64,000 bases of DNA, from positions 1,116,001 to 1,180,000 of the forward strand of contig CAJYMC010000007.1 of the NCBI GenBank assembly GCA_913775715.1. The letters are read 5' to 3'. This document shows positions 1-7,003 of this stretch, piece after piece; within the stretch, counting starts at the first letter, position 1, and each line of letters opens with the position of its first letter. Position numbers and translations under genes: made by a program. The notes below the pieces were generated by a model. The model saw only the letters and a program-made list of their open reading frames with translations. It ran no database searches and was not told the origin of the DNA. The DNA is from an uncultured Exiguobacterium sp. (lineage in GTDB: Bacteria; Bacillota; Bacilli; Exiguobacteriales; Exiguobacteriaceae).

Positions 1-355
1 AGCGGTATTTATAAATACTCCAGATGCTGAAAACACTTAAAGTCGTTCCAATGAACGAAAATAATGTTGTTGTCGTCCCATTTGGAATCATGAAACCAAT
101 AGGCATTAATCCGATAAATGTTAGAACAATAAAGGATTGATAGACCACGTTGATGATATTTAAAAGTGAATGATTAAAAAACGATAAAATGAGTGGTGGT
201 AAGAATAACACGATGGTCATGATTACCGAAATACGAAAGGCTACCGGCTCTTCTGTTGAAATGACATGATCTCCTACCGCATTTTTTGATGCGATGAATA
301 ATAATGCTACTGCGGAGCACATTGTTAAAAATACAAGCAATACTTTTCTAATCAT
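1..355 (-). CDS. Truncated multi-pass membrane protein, family not recognised
   Basis: Reading leftwards from an ATG at 353-355, which follows an AAAGGAGGTC ribosome binding site, the frame stays open to the window edge, so at least 118 residues are present and the C-terminus is missing. The chain is strongly hydrophobic: apparent membrane segments at about residues 4-22, 41-60, 63-92 and 98-114, with one short polar stretch at about 23-38. It is therefore probably an integral membrane protein. I do not recognise the family, and nothing here indicates a substrate. The open frame, the good ribosome binding site and the hydrophobicity pattern support a real gene. Confidence 0.7.
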   Translation of the reverse strand, partial: MIRKVLLVFLTMCSAVALLFIASKNAVGDHVISTEEPVAFRISVIMTIVLFLPPLILSFFNHSLLNIINVVYQSFIVLTFIGLMPIGFMIPNGTTTTLFSFIGTTLSVFSIWSIYKYR

Positions 356-507
356 AATTCGACCTCCTTTTTCCCAATCATATCACCACCTCTAAATAAA
401 ATGTATATATTATACTCCGAATTACATCATTTAACAATTATATAAAATAATATATTTTATTCAGATGAGAGCATATAGTTTCATTACACCATTTCTAAAC
501 AACAAAA

Positions 508-547
508 AAATCCACCCCTCGATTCTGACTGATCAAAGAATGGATTT
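508..547 (-). terminator. Probable Rho-independent terminator of the SRPBCC gene
   Basis: On the minus strand AAATCCA pairs with TGGATTT around an imperfect inner helix, followed by a run of seven T. It lies just downstream of the gene ending at 581. Confidence 0.5.
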
Positions 548-580
548 AACAAGGCACTGTGCCATTTTTTAATTGAGTAT

Positions 581-1027
581 TCATGGATTCAACTGATCAA
601 CGAGAAGATAGTTTCCTGCCTCGACATAGTTCGTGAAGCGATCCAGGATACTTTGCCACGATGCGCGTTGCGCTTCCGGGTCATTCACTTGATCGTCTTC
701 AAAAATTTCAATCACTTTCGTTCGATGGCGCAACGGAATGAACATGACTTCGACAAGTCGTCCATCCTCTAATTGATAGCGCAGATGCTCCAAGGGCGAA
801 ACTTCCTGATACGTACCTAAATATTCGACGAACGTTGGACTGCCCTCACGTTGCATTCGACTTTTAAAATATCCCTGTTCCGTCAATTCATTCTCGACAT
901 GTGTCGTATACCAGCCATTCGACGATCGATACCATTGCATCATATGTTGCGGTTCTGTCCATAGACGCCATACGGTCTCAATCGGAGCTGAAATCGTTGA
1001 CGATATCATTAAAAAATTATCCAACAT
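581..1027 (-). CDS. SRPBCC (START-like, AHSA1-type) domain protein
   Basis: The 148-residue protein has the usual size and layout of single-domain SRPBCC proteins. An N-terminal strand (about residues 5-15) is followed by IETVWRLWTEP, the conserved first helix of the AHSA1 group, and the C-terminal helix holds WQSILDRFTNYVE. The fold is a hydrophobic-ligand cavity, and the physiological ligand is usually unknown. The ATG at 1027 lies only about four bases after TGGAGG; the TTG of codon 2 or the ATG of codon 7 are possible alternatives. The gene stands alone, with its own terminator at 508-547. It is the last host gene before the prophage. Confidence 0.75.
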   Translation of the reverse strand: MLDNFLMISSTISAPIETVWRLWTEPQHMMQWYRSSNGWYTTHVENELTEQGYFKSRMQREGSPTFVEYLGTYQEVSPLEHLRYQLEDGRLVEVMFIPLRHRTKVIEIFEDDQVNDPEAQRASWQSILDRFTNYVEAGNYLLVDQLNP

Positions 1028-1221
1028 GTTCCCTCCACTTCAAAGTCTTTTTTAAAGAATTTAATCCTCTTAGATTTTTTCTAAAGATAACTTTCGATAG
1101 ACTAGTCTAATATCCCTACTTATTTATCGAAATAGTTTTAAAGAACTAAGAGAACAGGTCAGATGAATTGTTTATTCAGGAACTTTGTACCTTATTCATA
1201 AAGAAAGTAGAAATTCAAAAT

Positions 1222-1245
1222 AAAAAACCGCTCAACAGAGCGGTT
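1222..1245 (-). terminator. Ancestral terminator of the ypsC-like gene
   Basis: AACCGCTC, loop AACA, GAGCGGTT (1226-1245), then a T run on the minus strand. It lies 66 bases past the stop codon position preserved in attL. Before integration it would therefore have terminated the methyltransferase gene that now ends at 42575. No complete gene reads into it now. Confidence 0.75.
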
Positions 1246-1303
1246 CGTAAGAAAAATCTCGATTTTCACACCAACTGTGCAATGAGATTTTTATAGGTGC
1301 TAG

Positions 1304-1357
1304 AAATGGCTTAAGACTGCGGTCTTTTCCGACGCAAGCCATAATACTGATAAAACT
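1304..1357. repeat. Prophage attachment site attL
   Basis: This 54-base segment matches 42568-42621 with one mismatch (G at 1338, A at 42602). Read on the minus strand it encodes the last 15 codons and stop of the ypsC-like methyltransferase; the mismatch is silent (both Gly). It marks the left end of the prophage. Confidence 0.93.
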
Positions 1358-1447
1358 ATACGGTGATTTTCGTGTGTTTCCTCTCGTCTGAACAACGGAC
1401 TTGAAGGTAATTGACTCACCTACTATGTCCTCTCTCGTCATCCATCA

Positions 1448-1498
1448 AGTGGGAATTCAGGTGGGAACTGACCACTTGTAAGAGGTAGTGGGAACTGA
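1448..1498 (+). promoter_or_regulatory. Integrase arm-type site cluster, left arm
   Basis: Three 12-base direct repeats, AGTGGGAATTCA (1448-1459), GGTGGGAACTGA (1460-1471) and AGTGGGAACTGA (1487-1498), lie 90-140 bases inside attL. Matching copies occur beside attR. This is the arrangement expected for arm sites bound by the N-terminal domain of a tyrosine integrase. Confidence 0.65.
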
Positions 1499-1556
1499 AG
1501 TGAATCGATGCCTTCAGAATAAGCGGAAAACCTTCTGGAATCAAGTGACAATCCGT

Positions 1557-1585
1557 TTGCTTCATACCCACGTGGGGTATAGATA
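1557..1585 (+). promoter_or_regulatory. Possible promoter with internal palindrome
   Basis: TTGCTT (1557-1562) and TAGATA (1580-1585) are 17 bases apart. The near-perfect palindrome ATACCCACGTGGGGTAT (1564-1580) fills the spacer, which suggests a repressible promoter for the small gene at 1625. This is an inference from spacing only. Confidence 0.35.
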
Positions 1586-1624
1586 AGCATTGACCGTCGG
1601 ACTGTTTCACACAAGGAGGAGCAC

Positions 1625-1831
1625 ATGAAAGTTTTGCTCGTGAACAAGACGCAGATCGCGCTGGCTGGAGAGGCACCTGAGATCCTCGCCGCGTTCGAAC
1701 GCCTGACGGAAGGCTTGCAGGTCGATATCGTACGCCAGACGGAGACGCTGATGGAACTTGACGTCAGCGAGAGCCAGGCGAAGCGGGAGCGCGTCACGGA
1801 ACAATTGAAGATGCGACTGGGAGCGTCCTAA
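1625..1831 (+). CDS. Small prophage protein, 68 residues, unknown function
   Basis: An AAGGAGGAGCAC sequence directly precedes the ATG at 1625, a strong ribosome binding site. The 68-residue product looks soluble and is predicted to be mostly helical with charged residues, especially in the C-terminal half (EEL/KRER-type stretches). I do not recognise a family. The gene lies between attL and the 258-residue cargo gene and on the strand opposite to the lytic operon. It may therefore be expressed in the lysogen. The stop codon lies in the loop of the terminator at 1821-1845. Confidence 0.65.
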   Translation: MKVLLVNKTQIALAGEAPEILAAFERLTEGLQVDIVRQTETLMELDVSESQAKRERVTEQLKMRLGAS

Positions 1832-1845
1832 AGGGCGCTCTTTTT
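1821..1845 (+). terminator. Terminator overlapping a stop codon
   Basis: GAGCGTCC, loop TAAA, GGGCGCTC, then TTTTT. The TAA in the loop is the stop codon of the preceding gene. A similar hairpin, without the T run, occurs at the end of the zinc-ribbon gene near 35006. Confidence 0.75.
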
Positions 1846-1863
1846 CGGAAGGGAGCGAGTAAT

Positions 1864-2640
1864 ATGGGTGTTAAAATAGACTTCGTAACAAGCGTGTTCA
1901 CTGCACTTGCAGCTGGGGCGGCAGCATGGTCGGCTTTAATAAGTAGAAATCAATTCAAAGATCAAACCAGGCGGCAAAAAGAACAAGAACGTCCTCGCCT
2001 TATTCCTCTAAATCAAGAACTATATTTGAGTAAAAGCAAAGAATATGTTGATATGTCACTCTCATACGAATGGAAACTGTCGCCTGATGATCAACGACAA
2101 TCTTCTAAAAAATCTGATGTTCTAAGTCAATTTAGTTTTCCTATTATTAACACAGGAAAATCTTCTGCGATGAAAGTCAAGATTATGTATACGCTTGAAA
2201 ACATACACGATGTATTGAAAGACATTGATAATGATGTATTGAATTTTATTGTACACACACCCTTGGATACTCCACTAGAGATTGACTTTTTTTCATTCGA
2301 AGTTAAAGAACAGAAAAATCTATCTCCTAAAGGAGAGTATATAGAAAATAAGTTTGATGTAGTTCCATCAGAGTTCCGTATACCATTAATTAAAAGCGAC
2401 GAGACTGAACAAGTTAGGCTTCCGATTTATTTTATGGTCTTGAACAATATCTATTTAGAAAATCACCAAAAGATAAAACCAATACTGAGAATTGGTATTG
2501 AATACGTAAATAGCTATCACAAGAAACATATAGATTTCTATAGAGTAGAACTGCAAAAACATAAACCTAATCCAAATTTTGATTATGAAGAATACTGGTT
2601 AGATTTCATTAAAATAGACGAAAAAAAAGCCCACCCGTGA
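1864..2640 (+). CDS. Membrane-anchored cargo protein beside attL, unknown function
   Basis: A 258-residue product. Residues about 7-26 form one hydrophobic segment with a charged segment after it (NQFKDQTRRQKEQERPRL), so it is probably a one-pass protein with a cytoplasmic or membrane-peripheral soluble part of about 220 residues. The soluble part looks like a beta-rich domain, including the stretch FPIINTGKSSAMKVKI. The start has a GGAAGGGAG ribosome binding site. Its codon use is clearly richer in A and T than the flanking lysis genes, and it is transcribed against them. Position between the lysis cassette and attL, base composition and orientation all mark it as accessory cargo. I do not recognise the family; a role in exclusion or defence is only a guess. 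Confidence 0.7.
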   Translation: MGVKIDFVTSVFTALAAGAAAWSALISRNQFKDQTRRQKEQERPRLIPLNQELYLSKSKEYVDMSLSYEWKLSPDDQRQSSKKSDVLSQFSFPIINTGKSSAMKVKIMYTLENIHDVLKDIDNDVLNFIVHTPLDTPLEIDFFSFEVKEQKNLSPKGEYIENKFDVVPSEFRIPLIKSDETEQVRLPIYFMVLNNIYLENHQKIKPILRIGIEYVNSYHKKHIDFYRVELQKHKPNPNFDYEEYWLDFIKIDEKKAHP

Positions 2641-2648
2641 AGGTAGGC
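2621..2648 (-). terminator. Terminator of the leftward late operon
   Basis: On the minus strand GCCTACC, loop TTCAC, GGGTGGGC, then eight T (A run 2621-2628). It follows the holin gene and overlaps the 3' end of the convergent cargo gene. Confidence 0.75.
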
Positions 2649-2654
2649 GTAGGA

Positions 2655-2915
2655 TTATGATTTGGTTGTACCGTCGCGTTTGCTCGTCAGCTCGTATAAG
2701 CCGGAAGCGGACAGACCGGACAGTGCGCCTGCCCAGAGTCGGAGGTAAATATCGATGTCACTGATTGGTGCCGCAAGGAAGCCGATCGCGAGACCGACGA
2801 TAACACCGAGTAACGGAATGAAGTTCTTCTTTACGTTAAATGCCTGCTTGATGATTTCGTTTACACCAAGTGTGACAGGTGCGATCAATGTCGCTAACAG
2901 TAAAATTTCAGTCAA
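2655..2915 (-). CDS. Phage holin (A118/Hol118-like)
   Basis: The 86-residue protein has two or three hydrophobic segments (about 4-18, 31-50 and 57-74) and a charged C-terminus ending TSKRDGTTKS. The central RLWAGALSGLSASGLYEL resembles the WAGALAGAGGTGLFE region that I recall from Listeria A118-type holins. Holins form lesions in the cytoplasmic membrane and release the endolysin at a set time. It is the last gene of the late operon, directly after the endolysin gene. The start codon appears to be TTG (2913-2915) after GGGGA, a weak start that would suit the low, timed expression of a holin. Confidence 0.8.
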   Translation of the reverse strand: MTEILLLATLIAPVTLGVNEIIKQAFNVKKNFIPLLGVIVGLAIGFLAAPISDIDIYLRLWAGALSGLSASGLYELTSKRDGTTKS

Positions 2916-2938
2916 AGTAATTCCCCATTTCGTTTGGA

Positions 2939-3616
2939 TTAAAAGAGCATGTTCCAGGTATCTTTACCGACGACGCCATCTGCAACGAGCTTCTTACGCT
3001 TCTGATAGGCTTTTACAGCTTTCTCGGTAGCAGCATCGAACTTACTCGTCACTGGTACTCCGACCGCTCGTTGAACCCGTTCAATGTCTTTCTGGACCAT
3101 CTTCTTCGCTTCTTGAGTCCGGTACAGAGGATATTTTGGAACGGGAACGATTGCTTTGCCGTCGCCTTTCGGTGCAGCAGGCTTGCTCGCTGGCTTCGGT
3201 GCCGGTTTAACTACAGGAGACGCGGCGAGTACCTTGTCTGACCCGTAGCCTTTGTAGTTGTACTGCAAGTGTGGCTTATCGACGAAGGATGCCCAGTCGC
3301 CACCCCACTCGAAGCCGAGTCGCTTCGCTTCCGCTAACGCCTTCTTGATGTCCGCACGACCGTAGCCTGCCCAGTCTGCTTTGCCGTCTTTGATCGGAAC
3401 GAAGTCGAGTGCTTGCCCGACGAGGTGGTAGGACGTCATTGTCTGCGATGCACCTGAACGAACGTTCGCGAGCTGTTCCGCATACGTCCGGCGCGCGTCG
3501 TAGATCAACAGTTCGATGTCATTCTTGATGAGGAAGTCATACCATTTGAGTGCGGCTTTCTTCGTGTTCGGTGCAAGTTCTGCGAGTGCCGCCCGGTTTC
3601 GTTTGTCGTAATGCAT
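2939..3616 (-). CDS. Endolysin: M15 peptidase plus peptidoglycan-binding domain
   Basis: The 225-residue protein has two domains. Residues 1-125 form a VanY/CwlK-type zinc peptidase (L-alanyl-D-glutamate endopeptidase type), with the zinc ligands visible as H64 and D71 in YHLVGQALDF and H116 in KPHLQ. A Pro/Lys/Ala-rich linker (about 133-150) leads to a C-terminal PG_binding_1 domain (about 158-225, with VQRAVGVPVTSKFD and DGVVGKDTWNML). It has no signal peptide, so it depends on the holin encoded next to it. It cleaves peptide side chains of the host wall at the end of infection. Confidence 0.9.
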   Translation of the reverse strand: MHYDKRNRAALAELAPNTKKAALKWYDFLIKNDIELLIYDARRTYAEQLANVRSGASQTMTSYHLVGQALDFVPIKDGKADWAGYGRADIKKALAEAKRLGFEWGGDWASFVDKPHLQYNYKGYGSDKVLAASPVVKPAPKPASKPAAPKGDGKAIVPVPKYPLYRTQEAKKMVQKDIERVQRAVGVPVTSKFDAATEKAVKAYQKRKKLVADGVVGKDTWNMLF

Positions 3617-3628
3617 GATGTAGCCTCC

Positions 3629-4045
3629 TTATTTATAGAAGATGCCGAGGATCGTGGCGATGCCACCAAGCGTCGGGACGATGATGAGCGACCATTTGCC
3701 GAACGCTGCCCATGCCCGTTCACTACGTTTGTCCTTCACCTCGACGGTCAATTGTTGCTGGTCGTGCTGTCGGCTTCGTTCGTTCTCGAAAGCGGTGGCG
3801 AACTGAGCGATTGCCATCTCCTGTGATTTAAAAAGCCCACGTGTCATTTCCTGTGAGTCTCGGATGACCGAGCGTGTCTCACGGGAGACGTCGTGGAGCG
3901 TTGATTTGATTTCGAGCTGTGATCGTTCGACAGCACTCAACTTATCGTTGATCGACGTGATATCAAGCCGCATCTTTTCGTCCGATTGTTCGAGTAACGC
4001 GATACGTTCCCCGTGGTTTTGTACGGTCTGGATGATGGAATCCAT
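3629..4045 (-). CDS. XhlA-like membrane-associated lysis accessory protein
   Basis: A long amphipathic helical region (about residues 1-105, predicted coiled coil) is followed by one C-terminal membrane segment (about 115-136, WSLIIVPTLGGIATILGIFY). This layout is that of the XhlA family encoded just before the holin and endolysin of PBSX. The ATG at 4043-4045 has AAGGAG eight bases upstream, so I prefer it to an in-frame TTG 18 bases earlier; the product is then 138 residues. It probably assists membrane disruption or holds the lysis machinery at the membrane. Confidence 0.75.
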   Translation of the reverse strand: MDSIIQTVQNHGERIALLEQSDEKMRLDITSINDKLSAVERSQLEIKSTLHDVSRETRSVIRDSQEMTRGLFKSQEMAIAQFATAFENERSRQHDQQQLTVEVKDKRSERAWAAFGKWSLIIVPTLGGIATILGIFYK

Positions 4046-4104
4046 GTTGTCGGCTCCTTCCAAGCGATGACCCCCTAGTGTGATTGGATTGTGTATGAGG
4101 TGAA

Positions 4105-4130
4105 AAGAAAAAGCGCCCCGAAGGACGCTT
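4105..4130 (-). terminator. Terminator between the cargo gene and the lysis genes
   Basis: On the minus strand AAGCGTCC, loop TTCG, GGGCGCTT, then TTTTC. The UUCG tetraloop makes it very stable. It follows the HEPN-like gene. Near-identical hairpins end other cargo genes at 24798 and 25632. Confidence 0.85.
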
Positions 4131-4132
4131 GC

Positions 4133-4642
4133 TTATCGAAGTACATTTTGAGGTGTTCCGTTCCATTCAGGTTTCAGTTGGAGAATCCGCGATTCTATAG
4201 CAATCAGAACTGGTTCAGAAGATTGAAAAGAGGTATATCCTGATTCATAGCTGTATCGCCATTTCTTAAACGCATCAGAAGAAGCTTCGATAATCTTTTC
4301 GATAGAATCATGAGCTTCAGGAACTTGTTTTTTCAACTCTTGGTGAATCGGATCGTTATCATTAATTAACTTGAAACACATAGATATTACAATCCGCGAT
4401 TCCTCCGATAGCCTTCTGTAAAGTTTTCCGAGATGGTGACCAACTTTTCTGTCGGGTAATTTTCCGTTCTCTAGCAAATAAAGACATTTTAAATGTAGTT
4501 CTATAGAAAACGCTGCGTTTACGACAAAAGGAGCAACATGGAGATCGATATCGTTCGTTTCACTCCAAGCCTTGCTAATTAAATTGCTCGCGTTTCTAAA
4601 ACGGACTGCTTGCATGTAAATCTGTTTTGCTGTGTCTTCCAT
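4133..4642 (-). CDS. HEPN-like cargo protein in the late region
   Basis: The 169-residue all-helical protein carries FSIELHLKCLYLLENGK followed by HHLGKLYRRL, the pattern of the HEPN superfamily core (E-x-x-x-K-x-L helix, then H-x-L-x-x-L). I do not see a clear R-x4-6-H ribonuclease motif, so catalytic activity is not supported. The ATG at 4640-4642 has GGGAGG seven bases upstream; the upstream in-frame GTG is less likely. It is more A+T rich than the neighbouring tail genes and is enclosed by terminators on both sides. This is typical of a moron gene expressed separately. HEPN proteins often act in toxin-antitoxin, abortive infection or RNA cleavage systems. The assignment rests on pattern recognition only. 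Confidence 0.55.
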   Translation of the reverse strand: MEDTAKQIYMQAVRFRNASNLISKAWSETNDIDLHVAPFVVNAAFSIELHLKCLYLLENGKLPDRKVGHHLGKLYRRLSEESRIVISMCFKLINDNDPIHQELKKQVPEAHDSIEKIIEASSDAFKKWRYSYESGYTSFQSSEPVLIAIESRILQLKPEWNGTPQNVLR

Positions 4643-4703
4643 AAAAGAACCTCCCACCTTTTCGAAAAGTATCTCACGAAAAAGCAGGATTCCCTTTATC
4701 TGT

Positions 4704-4726
4704 AAAAAAAGACGCCCTTTCAGCGT
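4704..4726 (-). terminator. Terminator after the tail-region small genes
   Basis: On the minus strand ACGCT, loop GAAAG, GGCGT, then C and seven T. It ends the transcript of the structural genes before the HEPN-like cargo gene. Confidence 0.6.
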
Positions 4727-4736
4727 TGTGTCGTGC

Positions 4737-4913
4737 TTATTCGGCCGGAGCTTCTACAGGTGGTTCTGCTGGCGGTTCGACTGGAAGTGGATTGCCGTAA
4801 CCGTCCAAACCAAGTGCGTTGAGTTCAACAAGAACTGCTGCACGGTAACGCTCCGGTGTTGTGTCAATCGTACGACGTCCTGCGATGATTAAAGCTACAT
4901 ACATATCTACCAT
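4737..4913 (-). CDS. CD1375-like small tail-region protein, copy 2
   Basis: A 58-residue protein starting VDMYVALIIAGRRTID after the initial Met. It belongs to the short proteins often called CD1375-like that follow tail-fibre genes in many Firmicute phages. Its C-terminus is Pro/Glu-rich. The ATG (4911-4913) has AAGGAGG eight bases upstream, formed by the end of the preceding paralogue. Function is unknown. It is clearly related to the gene directly upstream, which suggests a tandem duplication. Confidence 0.75.
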   Translation of the reverse strand: MVDMYVALIIAGRRTIDTTPERYRAAVLVELNALGLDGYGNPLPVEPPAEPPVEAPAE

Positions 4914-4914
4914 G

Positions 4915-5031
4915 TTAATTTCCTCCTTCAAGTTGTTTGAGTTTTGTTTCGACTTCTGCTCGATAACGTTCCGGCACTTGTTCAATCGTACGACGACCAT
5001 CTTGAACCAATAACACATACATATCGACCAC
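4915..5031 (-). CDS. CD1375-like small tail-region protein, copy 1
   Basis: A 38-residue frame with the sequence start VVDMYVLLVQDGRRTIEQVP, sharing D-M-Y-V-x-L, G-R-R-T-I and P-E-R-Y-R-A with the next gene. The likely start is GTG (5029-5031), eight bases after GGAGGT and matching the position of the neighbour's ATG; an ATG three codons later (5020-5022) is possible. Stop TAA is at 4915-4917, one base from the next start codon, so the two genes are probably translationally coupled. Confidence 0.65.
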   Translation of the reverse strand: MVDMYVLLVQDGRRTIEQVPERYRAEVETKLKQLEGGN

Positions 5032-5033
5032 CT

Positions 5034-5303
5034 TTACGCACCTCCGACGATTTCTTCAAAGATAGTTGCCAGCACTTCCATCTGAACAATATTCTGTTCG
5101 GTTAACTGCTTTTCAAGACGCGCAATCTTCTGCTCGATCGTCTCGATTGGTTGTTGTGGTTCTTTCGGCACGTCGATAAACTTCCCGTCGACATACCTCT
5201 GACCAATCTCACCGCTTTCCGTCGCCATTTCCCCGTCGACTATTTGATTGCCCCAACGGATGCTTATGACGATGCCGTCTTTAATTCGAATGAATCGCTC
5301 CAT
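5034..5303 (-). CDS. Small tail-fibre-region protein
   Basis: An 89-residue product with a beta-rich N-terminal half (MERFIRIKDGIVISIRWGNQ) and a C-terminal helix (IETIEQKIARLEKQLTEQN) that is probably a short coiled coil. Proteins of this layout commonly lie between the fibre genes and CD1375-like genes of Firmicute phages; their role in fibre assembly is presumed, not shown. The start has GGGAGTGGCGACAT in front. The stop overlaps the ribosome binding site of the next gene. Confidence 0.7.
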   Translation of the reverse strand: MERFIRIKDGIVISIRWGNQIVDGEMATESGEIGQRYVDGKFIDVPKEPQQPIETIEQKIARLEKQLTEQNIVQMEVLATIFEEIVGGA

Positions 5304-5317
5304 ATGTCGCCACTCCC

Positions 5318-5860
5318 TTATTTGAATTCAATGATTTGCCAACCAACCAAACTAGTGCTGCTACCAATAAAGTTGAGTGTCGTCGAGTTGGATAGGTAGA
5401 CAGCACTGCTAAACTCACTCGCCAAAAACCCTGTGTTGGCACTATTAATGTTTAATTGCGAAAAATAAAGCAAGCATTTGGAGGTATCGACTGCTGATAT
5501 GGTTGCAGCGCCTGAACTTACACCATTGAATCCTGATTGTTTGCTTTTTACGTTTTCAAATTCGATGACTTCCCAGTAAATTGTTTGAGACATTACGGAA
5601 GTTGATGCATACCGCTCCAAGTTAAATGAGTTGCCTGTCTCAAGTAAACGAGCATAGACAGCGGCAGTATTACCGGACGTTCCGACAGGATTGTAGCTGA
5701 TTCTGATGATCGACTTACTAAAATCGACAGCCGTGATGGGCACAGTGACCGTTGTGACCGTCGTGTTGTTAAACGGTGCGATACTCCCACGTTGGATGCT
5801 TTTAACCGTTTTACCTGTAAATCCTGTAAATTTTCCGCCATGATCTTGGATGCCTAACAT
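5318..5860 (-). CDS. Probable distal tail fibre or receptor-binding protein
   Basis: A 180-residue protein rich in Ser, Thr and Asn, with alternating hydrophobic and polar residues throughout, as in beta-structured fibre tips (for example STSLVGWQIIEFK at the C-terminus). It follows the fibre repeat protein and precedes small fibre-associated genes, so a role in host recognition is likely. It lies behind GGAGGTGTAAAG. I do not recognise a named family. Confidence 0.6.
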   Translation of the reverse strand: MLGIQDHGGKFTGFTGKTVKSIQRGSIAPFNNTTVTTVTVPITAVDFSKSIIRISYNPVGTSGNTAAVYARLLETGNSFNLERYASTSVMSQTIYWEVIEFENVKSKQSGFNGVSSGAATISAVDTSKCLLYFSQLNINSANTGFLASEFSSAVYLSNSTTLNFIGSSTSLVGWQIIEFK

Positions 5861-5862
5861 CT

Positions 5863-6411
5863 TTACACCTCCGAAACGAGCATTCCATCTGAGTCGTACG
5901 AAAGCGCAAAGGTGACTGTCTTGCGGATCGTCGTTCCATTGCTTTCATAGTACGTGATGGTTCTCGTCGTGTAGTTTGGTGCTGTCCCTCCAGAGAGAAC
6001 AGATGTCGCGAATAGGGAATTGTCGGATTTGCGGCGATATGTGATCGTTTTATAGATACCGTTTGTGTCTTTATTTGTTTTGGCAGTTTTTAGATCATCC
6101 GTTTTATCAGATAAAAGGATAGCTTGATCTGCGATTGCTTTAACTGATTTGGAAGTGGCGGCGAATGTTTCACTAGTACTATCAGTTGCGTTCGATAATT
6201 GCACAACGCCTTTTTGCGTAGTACTCGCGTCAGGCGGTGCAGAGATGCTCAGTTGCGTCGACGGCACTTTTCCACTCGGATCGAGTGTCGCTAGTCCCCC
6301 TGCCGTCCCAGCAGCCGTATCCACTGCATTGGCGAGGGCATTCATGTCCCGTACGACGTCCGCCGTTTTCGTGTTATCGATCGTAGGTAAGTTCAGTTTT
6401 GAGGTCGCCAT
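5863..6411 (-). CDS. Tail fibre protein with phage fibre repeat
   Basis: A 182-residue protein. An N-terminal helix (TADVVRDMNALANAVDTA) is typical of the baseplate-attachment end of fibres. The segment DASTTQKGVVQLSNATDS is the classic phage tail fibre repeat motif (T-x-K-G-V-V-Q-L-S). The C-terminal third is beta-rich. It follows the XkdU-like gene, as fibre genes do in PBSX-like phages. Its short length suggests that the fibre is made of this protein plus the next gene product. Confidence 0.75.
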   Translation of the reverse strand: MATSKLNLPTIDNTKTADVVRDMNALANAVDTAAGTAGGLATLDPSGKVPSTQLSISAPPDASTTQKGVVQLSNATDSTSETFAATSKSVKAIADQAILLSDKTDDLKTAKTNKDTNGIYKTITYRRKSDNSLFATSVLSGGTAPNYTTRTITYYESNGTTIRKTVTFALSYDSDGMLVSEV

Positions 6412-6412
6412 G

Positions 6413-7003
6413 TCAGTCTCCTTCCGTCGTGAGAATTTGTTCGTAGGTCAAACCGCTGTTCTTGAGCTGCTGATACGTCGCATACAGCGTCTTGATGTCG
6501 CCATACGTGTTGTAGCGGTATTTATAGAGGATGTCGAAGTATGCCGGAATCGAACGGGCAAGCGCGTCCTGTACGTCCTTGATGCGTGTCGGAATGCCGA
6601 GCTGGTCGACGAACTCGATCGTATAGAGGAACGTATCGTAATTGATCGTGATGTTGACGAGTCCACCTGCAAAGGCAGAAGCGACGTTTTCTAAATCCTC
6701 GACCGTCAAGACCTTCCCGCCTCGTTTCGCCGCCCGGATGCGTCCCCGTCGTTCGTCAAGCGTCCGCGCCACCCCGTCCCGTAAGCCGTAAAAGTCTTCT
6801 TTCAAGGACAAGCCCCAGTCGGTCGCTGTCGCCGTCATCATCTCGGAATACAGGTAACGGTCAAGCATCTCTTGCTCCCGTCCGAGAGCGAACGCAGAAG
6901 CGAGGAAGATACTCGCCATGTCGAAGTTCTCCCGCCAGTACGGCGCGGACATCGTGAACATCTCTTCTTGCATGTCTCGGGCAAGCGTCGTCACTGGGAT
7001 CAT
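6413..7003 (-). CDS. xkdU: XkdU/YmfQ-like baseplate protein
   Basis: The 196-residue protein matches the DUF2313/YmfQ family (related to P2 gpI) in length and in features such as EQEMLDRYLYSEMMTATATDWGL and ERRGRIRAAKRGG. It connects baseplate wedges to the fibres. Its ATG overlaps the stop of the baseplate J gene (ATGA). The order S-T-U-fibre is the same as in PBSX. Confidence 0.85.
   Translation of the reverse strand: MIPVTTLARDMQEEMFTMSAPYWRENFDMASIFLASAFALGREQEMLDRYLYSEMMTATATDWGLSLKEDFYGLRDGVARTLDERRGRIRAAKRGGKVLTVEDLENVASAFAGGLVNITINYDTFLYTIEFVDQLGIPTRIKDVQDALARSIPAYFDILYKYRYNTYGDIKTLYATYQQLKNSGLTYEQILTTEGD

Noticed and set aside
1232..1441. Minus-strand frame of 69 codons across attL
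   Set aside because: It reads the att sequence in a frame different from the ypsC-like gene and has no ribosome binding site. The same false frame appears at attR.
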